Assembly (NCBI RefSeq): GCF_002005225.1
Contig: NZ_CP019724.1
Location: forward strand, 7,544,001 to 7,608,000
Length of the DNA: 64,000 nt
Direction of reading: 5' to 3'
DNA from: Streptomyces pactum
GTDB lineage: Bacteria; Actinomycetota; Actinomycetes; Streptomycetales; Streptomycetaceae
How positions within the stretch are numbered: position 1 is the first letter of the stretch; every line of letters begins with the position of its first letter. Shown one piece after another: positions 29,350-37,866 of this stretch. Under the pieces are notes generated by a model. That model was not told the origin of the DNA and made no database searches. It was given only the letters and a program-made list of their open reading frames with translations. Made by a program: the position numbers and the translations under genes.

Positions 29350-29712
29350 GGTGTTCGGTCCTTTCGAGGACACGGGCACGGGGCATGCGGAAGGAGGGGG
29401 AGAGAAGCCGTGCGAGGGGTCGGACGACACGCCTCCGGACGGCGGGAACAGCACCTCGGGTACGGCGGGGGACGACCCTGCTCACGAGGTTGTGCTGAGA
29501 AGCGGACGCGCCAGTCGCACCAGGACGGGCGGGTCGGCGAACCGAAAGGGAAACTGGCACCGGCGCCCGACGAGGGCGTACACAAGTGCTGACCGCACCT
29601 TACCACGGGTCGCGGTGAATGGGTGGCGGAGTGGGGCGGACGGATCCGTCCCACCCCGGTCAGCAAGTCGGAGGTTCCGCTTGTTCCTTCTTCCGCATGG
29701 GCCGGGCCGGAC
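29350..29712. other. Upstream region of the short rho gene, no gene seen
   Basis: This 363-bp stretch holds the presumed rho promoter and leader. I saw no conserved ORF. It is less compact than other spacers, which would suit a leader under autoregulation, but no defined structure was found. Confidence 0.45.
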
Positions 29713-30123
29713 TCAAAGGCCCGAACGGTCCTGCGCCTGCTGAGCCTCCCGGGCGATCTGTTCGAACTGCGCGCCCATCGCCGCCTGCAGCGCCTGCGCG
29801 CCCGACAACGGGCGCACCATCACCGTGAGTTCGTCGATGCGGCCGGACTCGTCGAGGTGCAGGAAGTCGCAGCCGCCGATCTCGCGGTCGCCGACCCGTG
29901 CCGTGAAGACGAGGGCGTGGTCGCGGCCGTCCGCGTCGCCGATGACGCGCTCGTAGCGGAAGTCCTCGAAGACGCGGGCGACCCCGCGCAGGATCGCGGC
30001 CGTGATCGCCTTGCCGTGGTACGGCTTGAACACGACCGGACTGGTGAAGACGACGTCCTCGGCCAGCAGCGCTTCGACGGCGTCGAGGTCGTGGGCCTCG
30101 ATCGCCGAGCGGAATGCCTGCAT
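29713..30123 (-). CDS. NTF2-like (SnoaL-type) protein
   Basis: This 136-residue protein has the cone-shaped NTF2 pattern: [20 protein letters not shown], then [17 protein letters not shown] and a final strand [10 protein letters not shown]. Such proteins are small enzymes or ligand binders. The ATG at 30123 is divergent from a PadR regulator with an AT-rich 74-bp spacer between them, so PadR very likely represses it. Confidence 0.82.
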   Translation of the reverse strand: MQAFRSAIEAHDLDAVEALLAEDVVFTSPVVFKPYHGKAITAAILRGVARVFEDFRYERVIGDADGRDHALVFTARVGDREIGGCDFLHLDESGRIDELTVMVRPLSGAQALQAAMGAQFEQIAREAQQAQDRSGL

Positions 30124-30197
30124 CGCGGCTCCTCAGAGGTAGTGAACTATTTGAATATGTGCGAATGAGATTATCCTCTACTTGCTAGCGTGTCGAC

Positions 30198-30794
30198 ATG
30201 TCTCTCAAGTACGCCGTCCTGGCCGCCCTGCTGGAGGGCGAGGCCTCGGGCTACGAGCTGTCCAAGGTGTTCGACGTATCGCTCGCCAACTTCTGGCCCG
30301 CCACGCCGCAGCAGCTCTACCGGGAGCTGGAGCGTCTCGCGGGAGACGGGCTCATCGAGGCGCGCACGGTGCCGCAGGAACGCAGGCCCACCAAGCGGCT
30401 GTTCTCGCTCACGGAGGCCGGCCGGGAACAACTGGGTGCCTTCGCCGCCGAGCCGACCCGGCGCCCCACCGCCATCCGCGACGAGTTCCTGATCAAGATG
30501 CAGGCCATGGACGGCGTGGCCCCGGAGCGGGTCCGCGCGCTGGTGGAGGAGCGCAGGTCCTGGGCCCTGGGGAAGCTGGCCCGCTACGAGCGCGTCCGCG
30601 AGCGCCTCCTCGACGGCCGTACCGAGGAGGAGCACCTGCGGGACTCCGACCGCGTCGGGCCCTACCTCACGCTGCTCGCCGGGATCACCTTCGAGCGCGA
30701 GAACGCCCGCTGGTGCGAGCGCGTCCTCGCGGTGCTGCGGGAGCGGCGCGCCCCCGCCGGGCCCGCCGGGCCCGCCGGGCAGCCTCTAGGCTGA
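30198..30794 (+). CDS. PadR family transcriptional regulator
   Basis: This 198-residue PadR has the N-terminal winged helix (YAVLAALLEGEASGYELSKVF, then QQLYRELERLAGDGLIEART) and the C-terminal dimerisation helices of the Vir/PadR type. It ends in a PAGPAGPAG repeat. The divergent spacer (30124-30197) contains AACTATTTGAATATGTGCG, unusually AT-rich for this genome and the obvious place for the operator. A methyltransferase gene follows after 4 bp and is likely co-transcribed. Confidence 0.88.
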   Translation: MSLKYAVLAALLEGEASGYELSKVFDVSLANFWPATPQQLYRELERLAGDGLIEARTVPQERRPTKRLFSLTEAGREQLGAFAAEPTRRPTAIRDEFLIKMQAMDGVAPERVRALVEERRSWALGKLARYERVRERLLDGRTEEEHLRDSDRVGPYLTLLAGITFERENARWCERVLAVLRERRAPAGPAGPAGQPLG

Positions 30795-30798
30795 CCGG

Positions 30799-31524
30799 AT
30801 GTTCAGTCCCGAAGGCCCCACCCTGCGCGAACTCGCCGTCCAGGCGCTGTCGTCGGTCGAGCGCGGCTACGACCTGCTCGCCCCGAAGTTCGAGCACACC
30901 CCGTACCGGACCCCGGACCGGGTGCTCGACGCCGTGGCCTCGGCGCTGACGCCGTCGGGGCCGTTCGGCGCCGGACTCGACCTGTGCTGCGGTACCGGCG
31001 CGGGAGTGGGCGTGCTGGCCAGGGTGTGCCGGGAGCGCGTGACGGGGGTCGACTTCAGCGCGGGCATGCTGGAGGCGGCCCGGGGGCGCGTCGTGCCCGA
31101 GGGACCGGCGGTCTCCTGGGTGCGTGCGGACGCCCGCGCCCTGCCCTTCGGTCCCGCGTTCGACCTCGTGGTCAGCTTCGGGGCGTTCGGGCACTTCCTG
31201 CCCCGTGAACTGCCGGGCCTGTTCACCCAGGTGCACTCCGTGCTGCGACCGGGCGGCTGCTTCGCCTTCCCCGTGGGGGCGCCACCCCGCCCCGGCTCCC
31301 GCGGCTACTGGACGCTGCTCGGCTTCGACGCCGCGATGCGGGTGCGAAACGCGCTGTGGCGGCCGCCGTTCGTCATGTACTACCGGACGTTCCGGCTCGG
31401 GGACGTGGGCCGGGAGTTGGCGCGCGCCGGTTTCCGGACGGACCTGCACGCCCTGCCGGAGTTCGGGCGCCGGCCCGACGGCAGCCCGCGGGTCCGGATG
31501 GTCGTGGCCCGGCGGCTGCCCTGA
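30799..31524 (+). CDS. Class I SAM-dependent methyltransferase
   Basis: This 241-residue methyltransferase shows motif I GLDLCCGTGAGVGVLARV, motif II VTGVDFSAGMLEAAR and motif III ADARALPFGPAFDLVVSFGAF. These are typical of the Methyltransf_11/25 group acting on small molecules. The acceptor is unknown. It starts 4 bp after padR. It ends 31 bp before a convergent GntR gene with a G-rich tract between. Confidence 0.88.
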   Translation: MFSPEGPTLRELAVQALSSVERGYDLLAPKFEHTPYRTPDRVLDAVASALTPSGPFGAGLDLCCGTGAGVGVLARVCRERVTGVDFSAGMLEAARGRVVPEGPAVSWVRADARALPFGPAFDLVVSFGAFGHFLPRELPGLFTQVHSVLRPGGCFAFPVGAPPRPGSRGYWTLLGFDAAMRVRNALWRPPFVMYYRTFRLGDVGRELARAGFRTDLHALPEFGRRPDGSPRVRMVVARRLP

Positions 31525-31528
31525 CGGT

Positions 31529-31554
31529 GGGCGGGGGCGGGGGCGGGGGCGGGG
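31529..31554 (+). other. G-quadruplex-forming tract
   Basis: Five runs of three to five G separated by single C bases fill the spacer of two convergent genes. This fits a strong G-quadruplex on the plus-strand transcript and could act as a roadblock or terminator. Confidence 0.7.
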
Positions 31555-32298
31555 TCAGCCGGCCGCCGGCAGTGTGAACTCGTAGACCAGCGCGTCCTGT
31601 CGGGCGTCCACGAGGAGGTCCGTTATCTCCAGGGGGCGCGCGTACTGGTCGCGCACCCGGCGGACGACCCGCACCGACGGCGTGTCCGCGAGGCGGCTGA
31701 TCGTGTCGCGGTGATGCAGGGTCAGGCCCGCGCGGCGCATCCAGTCGTAGGCCCGCCGCAGTTGCGCCGAGGCGGTGCCGTCGGCGCGGTCGCGGTACCT
31801 GGCCAGCTCCTCGACCTCGGCGAGCGCCACGGCCGAGAAGGAGGTCAACGCGGTCCGCCGGGCGGTTCCGTCGGCGGTGGCGGACGTGTAGCGGTGCACC
31901 AGCGTCGGCCGGCCGGGCGCCAGTCCCAGCGCCGCGGCATGCTCCGGCGGCGGAGCCTCCCAGGCGACGGTGGCGCGGTCGCCGGTGCACGGCCGCGCCG
32001 GCCCGGCGCCGACCGGGAAGGTGAGGGACGCCGGGCTCTGCGCCGGCGGGCCGGGCAGGGCGGCGTGGCTGCCCCGCCGGTCGGTGGCGAGCAGGCCGTC
32101 CCGGCGCAGCACCTCCAGGGCCTGCCGAACTGTCTCGCGGCTCACTCCGTAGTGCTCGGCCAGCCGGCGTTCGCCCGGCAGCCGGGTGCCCGGCGGGACG
32201 GTCCCGTCGCGCAGCTCGCCGAGCAGCTCTGCGGCCACCCGCCAGTAGAGGGGCTGGGCTTCGGTGAGGGGATGGTCGTGCGAAGTGGTGCGGGCCAT
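31555..32298 (-). CDS. GntR/HutC family regulator with UTRA domain
   Basis: This 247-residue regulator has a GntR helix-turn-helix (LPGERRLAEHYGVSRETVRQ, then ALEVLRRDGLL) and a UTRA ligand domain ending EITDLLVDARQDALVYEFTL. The family includes DasR and NagR, which bind phosphorylated amino sugars. A DasR-like operator lies 65 bp upstream of the ATG, so it is probably autoregulated or is itself under DasR control. Confidence 0.88.
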   Translation of the reverse strand: MARTTSHDHPLTEAQPLYWRVAAELLGELRDGTVPPGTRLPGERRLAEHYGVSRETVRQALEVLRRDGLLATDRRGSHAALPGPPAQSPASLTFPVGAGPARPCTGDRATVAWEAPPPEHAAALGLAPGRPTLVHRYTSATADGTARRTALTSFSAVALAEVEELARYRDRADGTASAQLRRAYDWMRRAGLTLHHRDTISRLADTPSVRVVRRVRDQYARPLEITDLLVDARQDALVYEFTLPAAG

Positions 32299-32362
32299 GC
32301 CGCGCCCTCCTGTTGGTGACGTGCGGTAGCCGCGCGGGCTCGGTGCGCCACCAGAATTATCA

Positions 32363-32376
32363 TTGGTCTAAACCAA
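32363..32376. promoter_or_regulatory. DasR-like (dre-type) operator
   Basis: TTGGTCTAAACCAA is a near-perfect dyad. Its centre TGGTCTAAACCA differs at one base from the TGGTCTAGACCA core of DasR/HutC-class operators (recalled consensus). It lies between the HutC-type gene and the serine hydrolase gene. Confidence 0.6.
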
Positions 32377-32440
32377 CCGGGAAGGGCGGTCCGCCGGTTC
32401 GGCCGAAACCTCACCCGCGCGTCGACCGTCCGTCACCCCT

Positions 32441-33607
32441 TCACAAGGCGCTGTACAGCGCGTCCACCAGCGCCGTCTTCCGTGGGTCGTCGGCGATGCG
32501 CGGCCCCATGCGGTTCATGACGTAACCCAGTGAGACTCCGGCGTCCGGGTCCGCCAGACCGCAGGAGCCGCCGAAGCCGTCGTGTCCGAAAGCCCGCGGA
32601 TTGGGGCCGTAGGAGCCATTGGGGCCGCTGAGCCACAGCCCCAGTCCGGCCTCGGTCTCGTGCGCGAAGCCGGCACCCAGGACCAGGTCGCGGCAGGAGC
32701 CCTGTCCCTCGCGCACCCGCTCGGCCGCTTCCGGGGACAGCACGCGGTGGCCGCCGTACGCGCCCCGGCCCGCGAGGATCCCGTACAGCGCGGCGACCGC
32801 CCGGGCGGTGCCGTGTCCGTTGGCCGCCGGTATCTCCGCGGCCCGCCACGCGGCGCCGTTGGCCTCCGTGGCGCCCACCGGAGGATTGGCGAGCGCCGCC
32901 ACGGCCGCGGGCGCCAACCGGGCGAAGAGCGCGGCCTGCTCGCTGTCGGAGGCCACCCGTGGGTGTACCAGCTCGGCCGCCCGCCCCGCCTCCTTCTTCG
33001 GCAGCCCGATGGTGAAGTCGACGCCGAGCGGCCCGGTCACCTCCCGCTCCAGGAACGCTCCGGGCAGCAGTCCCGACACCCGCCGCACGACCTCCCCGAC
33101 CAGGAAACCGTAGGTCATCGCGTGGTATCCGGACCGGGTTCCGGGCTCCCACCAGGGCTCCATGGCCGCGAGCCGCTCGGTGGTCAGCCTCCAGTCGTAC
33201 AACTGTGCCGCCGAGTGCGGCTCCCGCAGCCCGGACAGGCCGGCGCGGTGCGACAGCAGATGCCGTACGAGGACCTTCTCCTTGCCCGCCGCGGCGAACT
33301 CGGGCCAGTACGCGGCCACCGGTGCGTCGAGGTCCAGCAGGCCGCGGTCGGCGAGTATGTGGGCGCACAGGGCGGTCGGGCCCTTGGACGTCGACCAGAC
33401 GTTGACCAGTGTGTCCCGTTCCCACGGCCGCGTGCGGGCCGCGTCGGCCCATCCGCCCCACAGGTCCACCACCGTCGCGCCGCCCACGGTGACGGCCACG
33501 GCGGCGCCCAGCTCGCCCCGGTCCCGGAAGTTCTCCTCGAACGCCGTACGTACCGCCGCGAAGCGGGTGTCGCAGTGGCCGTGGACCTGCGCCTGGTGCT
33601 CGGACAT
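32441..33607 (-). CDS. Serine hydrolase of the class C beta-lactamase/EstB type
   Basis: This 388-residue enzyme has the catalytic S72-TSK75 in NVWSTSKGPTAL, the tyrosine motif in SGYHAMTYGFLVGE and a C-terminal FGHDGFGGS segment that replaces KTG. No signal peptide is visible, so it is cytoplasmic and more likely an esterase than a beta-lactamase. The ATG at 33607 opens MSEHQAQVHGHCD and sits after GGAGGGCCC. It is followed by the GntR gene on the same strand. Confidence 0.85.
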   Translation of the reverse strand: MSEHQAQVHGHCDTRFAAVRTAFEENFRDRGELGAAVAVTVGGATVVDLWGGWADAARTRPWERDTLVNVWSTSKGPTALCAHILADRGLLDLDAPVAAYWPEFAAAGKEKVLVRHLLSHRAGLSGLREPHSAAQLYDWRLTTERLAAMEPWWEPGTRSGYHAMTYGFLVGEVVRRVSGLLPGAFLEREVTGPLGVDFTIGLPKKEAGRAAELVHPRVASDSEQAALFARLAPAAVAALANPPVGATEANGAAWRAAEIPAANGHGTARAVAALYGILAGRGAYGGHRVLSPEAAERVREGQGSCRDLVLGAGFAHETEAGLGLWLSGPNGSYGPNPRAFGHDGFGGSCGLADPDAGVSLGYVMNRMGPRIADDPRKTALVDALYSAL

Positions 33608-33786
33608 GGGCCCTCCGTCGTCCGCCGGTGTCCGGGCCGCGAGGGTGCGGCCCGGACCTGAACGTACCGACTGGTCGGACTGGGCGGTAGCCCGCGGACA
33701 CGGCCGTGGCGGGTTCGCGTCGGGGCTCCCGGTCGCCTGGGTCTCCGGGGCCGCCAGGGCAGCCGGGGCCGGCGGGGCCGGCGGGC

Positions 33787-34755
33787 TCAGAGACGCGAGC
33801 GCAGCCAGCGCAGCTTGGCGGCCTGCTGGAAGGGCCCGCCGCCCTCGTGGTCGTTGAAGTCGTAGACCTCGATCGACTTGTCGTCGTGCGCCCAGGCGTT
33901 GAACGCCGCGAAGACGGTGGACGGCGGGCAGGTCTGGTCCTCCAGGGCCGCCGAGAACAGCGCCGGCGCTCGGCCGCGCGCCGCGAAGTGCACGCCGTCG
34001 AAGTAGGACAGCGTGCGCAGCGCGTCCTCGGTGCGGCCGCGGTGGGTCTTGAGGTACAGGCCGATCTCCCGGTAGGGGTGCCGGTCGGTGAGCGTGGTCG
34101 CGCGCGGGAAGTCGCTGAGGAACGGCACGTCGGGCGTGACGGCCGTCAGGTCCGGCACCAGGCCGCCGACGGCGATCGCGATGCCGCCGCCCTGGCTCCC
34201 GCCGAGGGCCACCGTGCGGGCCGGGTCGGTCAGCGGATGCGAGCGGGCCGCCTCGACGGCGCGCACGGCGTCGGTGAAGACGCGGCGGTAGTAGTAGTTC
34301 CCGGGTGCGTCCAGGCCCCGGGTCATGAAACCCGGGTACGAGGGCGTGCCGCCGACGGGGTCCGCGGTCCCGCCGCCGCCGCCCCAGGCGCTGCCCTGGC
34401 CGCGGGTGTCCATCACGAAGTGCGCCCGCCCCGTGGATGCCCACAGCAGGTGCTCGTGCGGCAGTCCGCGCCCGCCGCCGTACCCGACGAACTCCACGAC
34501 CAGCGGCAGCGGTTCCCTGGCCGCGGCCGGCAGGATCAGCCAGCCCTTCACCGGGTGGCCGCCGAACCCGGCGAACGTCACGTCGTGCACCCGCACCGTG
34601 GACAGTCCGGTGTCGACCGGTTCGAAGCGGGCGTCCAGTTCGTGCGCCCGGGCTTCCTCGAGCGTCTCGTTCCAGAACGCGTCGAAGTCCTCGGGCTCGG
34701 CCGACGCGCTGCGGTACGCGCGGAGTTCGTCGAGCGGAAGGTCGAACAGGGCCAT
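33787..34755 (-). CDS. Acetylxylan esterase / cephalosporin-C deacetylase (CE7)
   Basis: This 322-residue alpha/beta hydrolase has the CE7 signatures RGQG (118-121), GGSQGGG with nucleophile S187, D273 in LEDQTCPPSTVF and H303 in NDHEGG. It removes acetyl groups from xylo-oligosaccharides or cephalosporin C. There is no signal peptide, which matches the intracellular CE7 enzymes. The gene stands 179 bp upstream of the serine hydrolase on the same strand. Confidence 0.92.
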   Translation of the reverse strand: MALFDLPLDELRAYRSASAEPEDFDAFWNETLEEARAHELDARFEPVDTGLSTVRVHDVTFAGFGGHPVKGWLILPAAAREPLPLVVEFVGYGGGRGLPHEHLLWASTGRAHFVMDTRGQGSAWGGGGGTADPVGGTPSYPGFMTRGLDAPGNYYYRRVFTDAVRAVEAARSHPLTDPARTVALGGSQGGGIAIAVGGLVPDLTAVTPDVPFLSDFPRATTLTDRHPYREIGLYLKTHRGRTEDALRTLSYFDGVHFAARGRAPALFSAALEDQTCPPSTVFAAFNAWAHDDKSIEVYDFNDHEGGGPFQQAAKLRWLRSRL

Positions 34756-34959
34756 CGAGAACCGCCTTCGCGGGGAGACAGTGCGGGACCGTGCGGATGA
34801 TCACACCGTACGTGAATGGTCGGAGGACTCGCCAGATCGCCGACGGGCGGACCATCAGCGGGCCACCAACCTGACCTGCGGTTCGACGGATCGAACGTCG
34901 GCGGAGGCCGCACGGGCGCCCGGCGGCCGGGCCGGGTGGTCGGGTCACCGGCGCCTGGG

Positions 34960-35544
34960 TCAGGCCCGGCGGTGTGTCCACTGCGGCTCGGTGAGGGCCC
35001 AGTCGCGGTCCCACTCGGCCATCCGGCGCCGGAGGGCGACCTTGCGTACGGCGCAGTGGGCGAGGAGCACGGTGAGCGCCGTCCCCAAGGTGGTGCACAC
35101 ACCGATGGTGACGCTGTGCTGCCAGATCGCGGAGGGGTCCGTCGGCGGTGGCACGCTCCTGCCCCGGGAGTCCAGCCACACGTCCACCCTGTCACCGTGC
35201 CGGGTGCCGGCCGGGACACGGGCCGAGGTGCTCCGGTCGGTGCCGTCCGGCGTACTCCAGTGGACGGTCGCGCGGTACGAGTGCTGCCCGCCGGTCTGTA
35301 CCGACGGCAGGGTGTCGGGAGTGCGGCCGACCACCTCGGCGCTGACCCGGTGCCGTTCGGCGCGCTGCTCCGCGGCGACCGCCCGGGCCTGCTGGTGGCT
35401 CCACCAGCCCGTGGCGGCTCCGAGCAGCGGCGCCCCCACGACCAGCAGGATCGCGACGACCAGCACGGTCCACGCTTCGACGACGTCCGACCGGCGTCGC
35501 AGCGGATTGCGCCGCACGCGCCAACCGCGCACCCCGGTTCGCAT
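34960..35544 (-). CDS. Rv1733c-like membrane protein
   Basis: This 194-residue protein has two transmembrane helices (about 24-46, AWTVLVVAILLVVGAPLLGA, and about 150-172, VTIGVCTTLGTALTVLLAHC) with an extracytoplasmic beta-rich domain between them. This is the layout of mycobacterial Rv1733c and its many Streptomyces relatives. AGGAGG precedes the ATG at 35544 with 5-bp spacing. Its function is unknown. The gene appears to stand alone. Confidence 0.82.
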   Translation of the reverse strand: MRTGVRGWRVRRNPLRRRSDVVEAWTVLVVAILLVVGAPLLGAATGWWSHQQARAVAAEQRAERHRVSAEVVGRTPDTLPSVQTGGQHSYRATVHWSTPDGTDRSTSARVPAGTRHGDRVDVWLDSRGRSVPPPTDPSAIWQHSVTIGVCTTLGTALTVLLAHCAVRKVALRRRMAEWDRDWALTEPQWTHRRA

Positions 35545-35852
35545 CTCGACCTCCTCGCGATCACGGCGATCGGAGGCCCGGGCGGACGGCCGTACGAGAG
35601 CGGGGGCCGCCGTGTCTCCGCATCGCGCCACGCGTGCGAGTGCCCACACAGTTCTGGTACCCGTCCGGCGCCTCTCGCTCACCCCGTCGCCCGCCCCGGA
35701 ACGCCGGACGACCGTACCGTGCCGAGGACAGGTGCCCGGCGGGGTGCGGGTGAAACCGGGCCCCGCCGGGACGCTTTCGGGCCGGGGTTCCTCCGGGGCC
35801 GGGGTACGCCCGCCGGTGGAGCGGGTCCCGCCGGTCGCGACCGGTCCCGGGG

Positions 35853-36629
35853 TCAGCCGAAGCGTTCGATCCGGATCCGGTGCACCGGCTGGCCGGCCGC
35901 CACCAGCAGCCGCGAGGCGTGCTCCGCGAAGGAGTTGGAGCCGCACACGTAGGCCTCCCAGCCGTCGGCGGGCGCTTCGGCCAGAAGCGGTGCCAGGTGT
36001 GCGGTCGTCATCCGGCCCACCGGCGTGCCGGCCGGGGCGCTGCGGGTGAAGACGGGCGTGGTCTCCGCGCCGAACTCGCGGGTGTAGATCAACTCCTCGG
36101 GAGCGCGCGCGGACACCAGCAGCCGCAGCGGCACCGTCAGACCCCGCGCCCGGTGGTGCCGCACCATCGACATCAGCGGGACGACCCCGGAGCCCGCGCC
36201 CAGCAGCAGGGCGGGCCGGTCGCCCGGCCAGGCGAAGAAGCCGCTCAGCGGGCCGCGCACCTCGATCCGGTCGCCGGGCCGGGCGACCGTGTGGAACCAG
36301 CCGGACACCTCGCCGTCCTCGACATGGTCGAGGGTCAGCTCGATGTGTCCGGAGTCGTCCGGCGCGGATGCCAGCGAGTAGTGGCGCTGCGCCACGTACC
36401 CGTCCCCGGCGGTCAGCCGCAGCATCAGGTGCTGGCCGGGCAGGTGCCCCGCCCAGTCCGGCACGGCGAACCGGAAGGTGGACGCGCGGGGCGTCTCGCG
36501 GCGGATCTCCGTGAGGGTGGCCGTCCGCCACGTCCCGGCCGCCTGGCCGTTCACCTCGATGCGCCCGGGCACGGCGAACCGCGTCGGGGGAGTGAAGGAC
36601 TTCGCCGTGTGCGTCGCTGTCTCAGTCAC
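35853..36629 (-). CDS. FAD/NAD(P)-binding ferredoxin-reductase-type oxidoreductase
   Basis: This 258-residue flavoprotein has the FAD motif RHYSLASAP, the NAD-ribose motif LLLGAGSGVVPLMSMVRH and the C-terminal YVCGSNSFAEHASRLL. It lacks a 2Fe-2S domain. The GTG at 36629 overlaps the stop codon of the molybdopterin oxidoreductase gene by 8 bp, so the two are made together. It is the likely electron donor or acceptor for that enzyme. Confidence 0.88.
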   Translation of the reverse strand: MTETATHTAKSFTPPTRFAVPGRIEVNGQAAGTWRTATLTEIRRETPRASTFRFAVPDWAGHLPGQHLMLRLTAGDGYVAQRHYSLASAPDDSGHIELTLDHVEDGEVSGWFHTVARPGDRIEVRGPLSGFFAWPGDRPALLLGAGSGVVPLMSMVRHHRARGLTVPLRLLVSARAPEELIYTREFGAETTPVFTRSAPAGTPVGRMTTAHLAPLLAEAPADGWEAYVCGSNSFAEHASRLLVAAGQPVHRIRIERFG

Positions 36630-37227
36630 CGGAGTACCGCTGCTCCTGCCAGGGGTTGCCGCGCGCGTGGTAGCCGTTCCGCTCCCAGAAGCCCGGTTCG
36701 TCGTGGTCGAGGAGTTCCAGGCCCGCGACCCACTTGACGCTCTTCCAGAAGTACAGGTGCGGCACCACCAGCCGCGCCGGGCCGCCGTGCTCGGGGGCGA
36801 GCGGGCGCCCGTCGTACTCCCACACGATCCACGCACGCCCGCCGGTCAGGTCCGCGAGCGGCAGGTTCGCGGTGTAGCCGGTGTGCGAGTAGGCGACGGC
36901 GTGCGTGGCGGACGGCAGCGGGCGCGCCGCGTCCAGGAAGGCGTCCAGGGACACGCCCCCGAACCGCACGCCGAACTTCGACCAGCCGGTCACGCAGTGG
37001 ATGTCGCCCGAGTAGGCCGACGCCGGCAGCCGGCGGGCCGCGGCCAGGTCCCACGTGCGGGTCCCGGCCACCAGTCCGCCCACACGGAAGGTCCAGTCGC
37101 CGGGCGACAGGTCGGGCGTGACCTCGGCGGACAGCACGGGCCAGTCGTCACCGGCGTCGTACTGGCCGGGCGGCAGCCCCGGCCGGGCGGCGCGCGGGCG
37201 CCCGGTGAAGCCTCGGGTGGTGTTCAT
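36622..37227 (-). CDS. Sulfite-oxidase-like molybdopterin oxidoreductase
   Basis: This 201-residue protein consists of the SUOX molybdopterin fold alone. The molybdenum ligand is C78 in GDIHCVTGWSKFGV, and GGPARLVVPHLYFWKSVKWV follows. It has no Tat signal, unlike MsrP/YedY, so it should be cytoplasmic. Substrates could be sulfite or an oxidised sulfur or nitrogen compound. Its partner reductase is encoded by the overlapping next gene. Confidence 0.88.
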   Translation of the reverse strand: MNTTRGFTGRPRAARPGLPPGQYDAGDDWPVLSAEVTPDLSPGDWTFRVGGLVAGTRTWDLAAARRLPASAYSGDIHCVTGWSKFGVRFGGVSLDAFLDAARPLPSATHAVAYSHTGYTANLPLADLTGGRAWIVWEYDGRPLAPEHGGPARLVVPHLYFWKSVKWVAGLELLDHDEPGFWERNGYHARGNPWQEQRYSGD

Positions 37228-37320
37228 GTGGTGGAGCCTTTCGGGCCGCCGCGAGAGGACGCCCGCGGCGGGCGTGATCAGTGCCTACGCGGTCAACCGT
37301 ACGTGTCCCGGGGACGGACC

Positions 37321-37815
37321 TCAGCCCTGGTCCTCGCCGGAGGCGGCGCCCTGCCACGCGTTGTACCGCTCCAGATACGCGGCGAAGCGGATCAGGTCCT
37401 CCTCGGGCCAGTCGGCGAGCCGCTCCCGGAAGGCCGTCCGGCGGCTCTCGGTGACCTGGGCCAGGATCCGCCGCCCGGCCCGCGTCAGGTGCAGGACCTG
37501 CACACGGTGGTCGTCCGGAGTGACGCGCCGCTCGACGAGTCCGGCGTGCTCCAGGGCGGACACCTGGCGGCTGACGGTGGACTTGTCCAGGGCGTAGTGG
37601 GCGGCCAGGTCGGTGGCCCGGCAGCCGTCCCGCTCCTCCAGGTGGCCGAGCAGCGTGTACGACACCAGCGAGAGTTCGGGGTGCATGCGGCCCGCCGAGG
37701 CGCGGGCGCGGCGGGCGAAGGCCGTCATCTCCCGCTGGATGGTCTCCACGGCCGCGTCCGCCGGGCGGTCGCCGCGGGTGACGGTCGTCTCATCGGGCAC
37801 CTCGGCTGCCGTCAC
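37321..37815 (-). CDS. MarR family transcriptional regulator
   Basis: This 164-residue MarR has the winged helix (CRATDLAAHYALDKSTVSRQ, then VSALEHAGLVERRVTPDDHR) preceded by a 25-residue tail. Its divergent neighbour is a broken membrane protein gene, and a perfect dyad lies in the 51-bp spacer. The original role was probably control of that exporter-like gene. Confidence 0.9.
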   Translation of the reverse strand: MTAAEVPDETTVTRGDRPADAAVETIQREMTAFARRARASAGRMHPELSLVSYTLLGHLEERDGCRATDLAAHYALDKSTVSRQVSALEHAGLVERRVTPDDHRVQVLHLTRAGRRILAQVTESRRTAFRERLADWPEEDLIRFAAYLERYNAWQGAASGEDQG

Positions 37816-37835
37816 GGGTCCTCCTCCTCATCGCT

Positions 37836-37852
37836 AGTTGTGTAGCACAACT
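37836..37852. promoter_or_regulatory. MarR operator palindrome
   Basis: AGTTGTG-TAG-CACAACT is a perfect 7-bp inverted repeat with a 3-bp centre, in the divergent spacer between marR and the disrupted membrane gene. Confidence 0.7.
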
Positions 37853-37866
37853 CGAAAGAGGGTTGT

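Noticed and set aside
32441..33607. Class C beta-lactamase conferring resistance
   Set aside because: There is no signal peptide, and the KTG box is replaced by an HDG-type segment, which fits esterases better.
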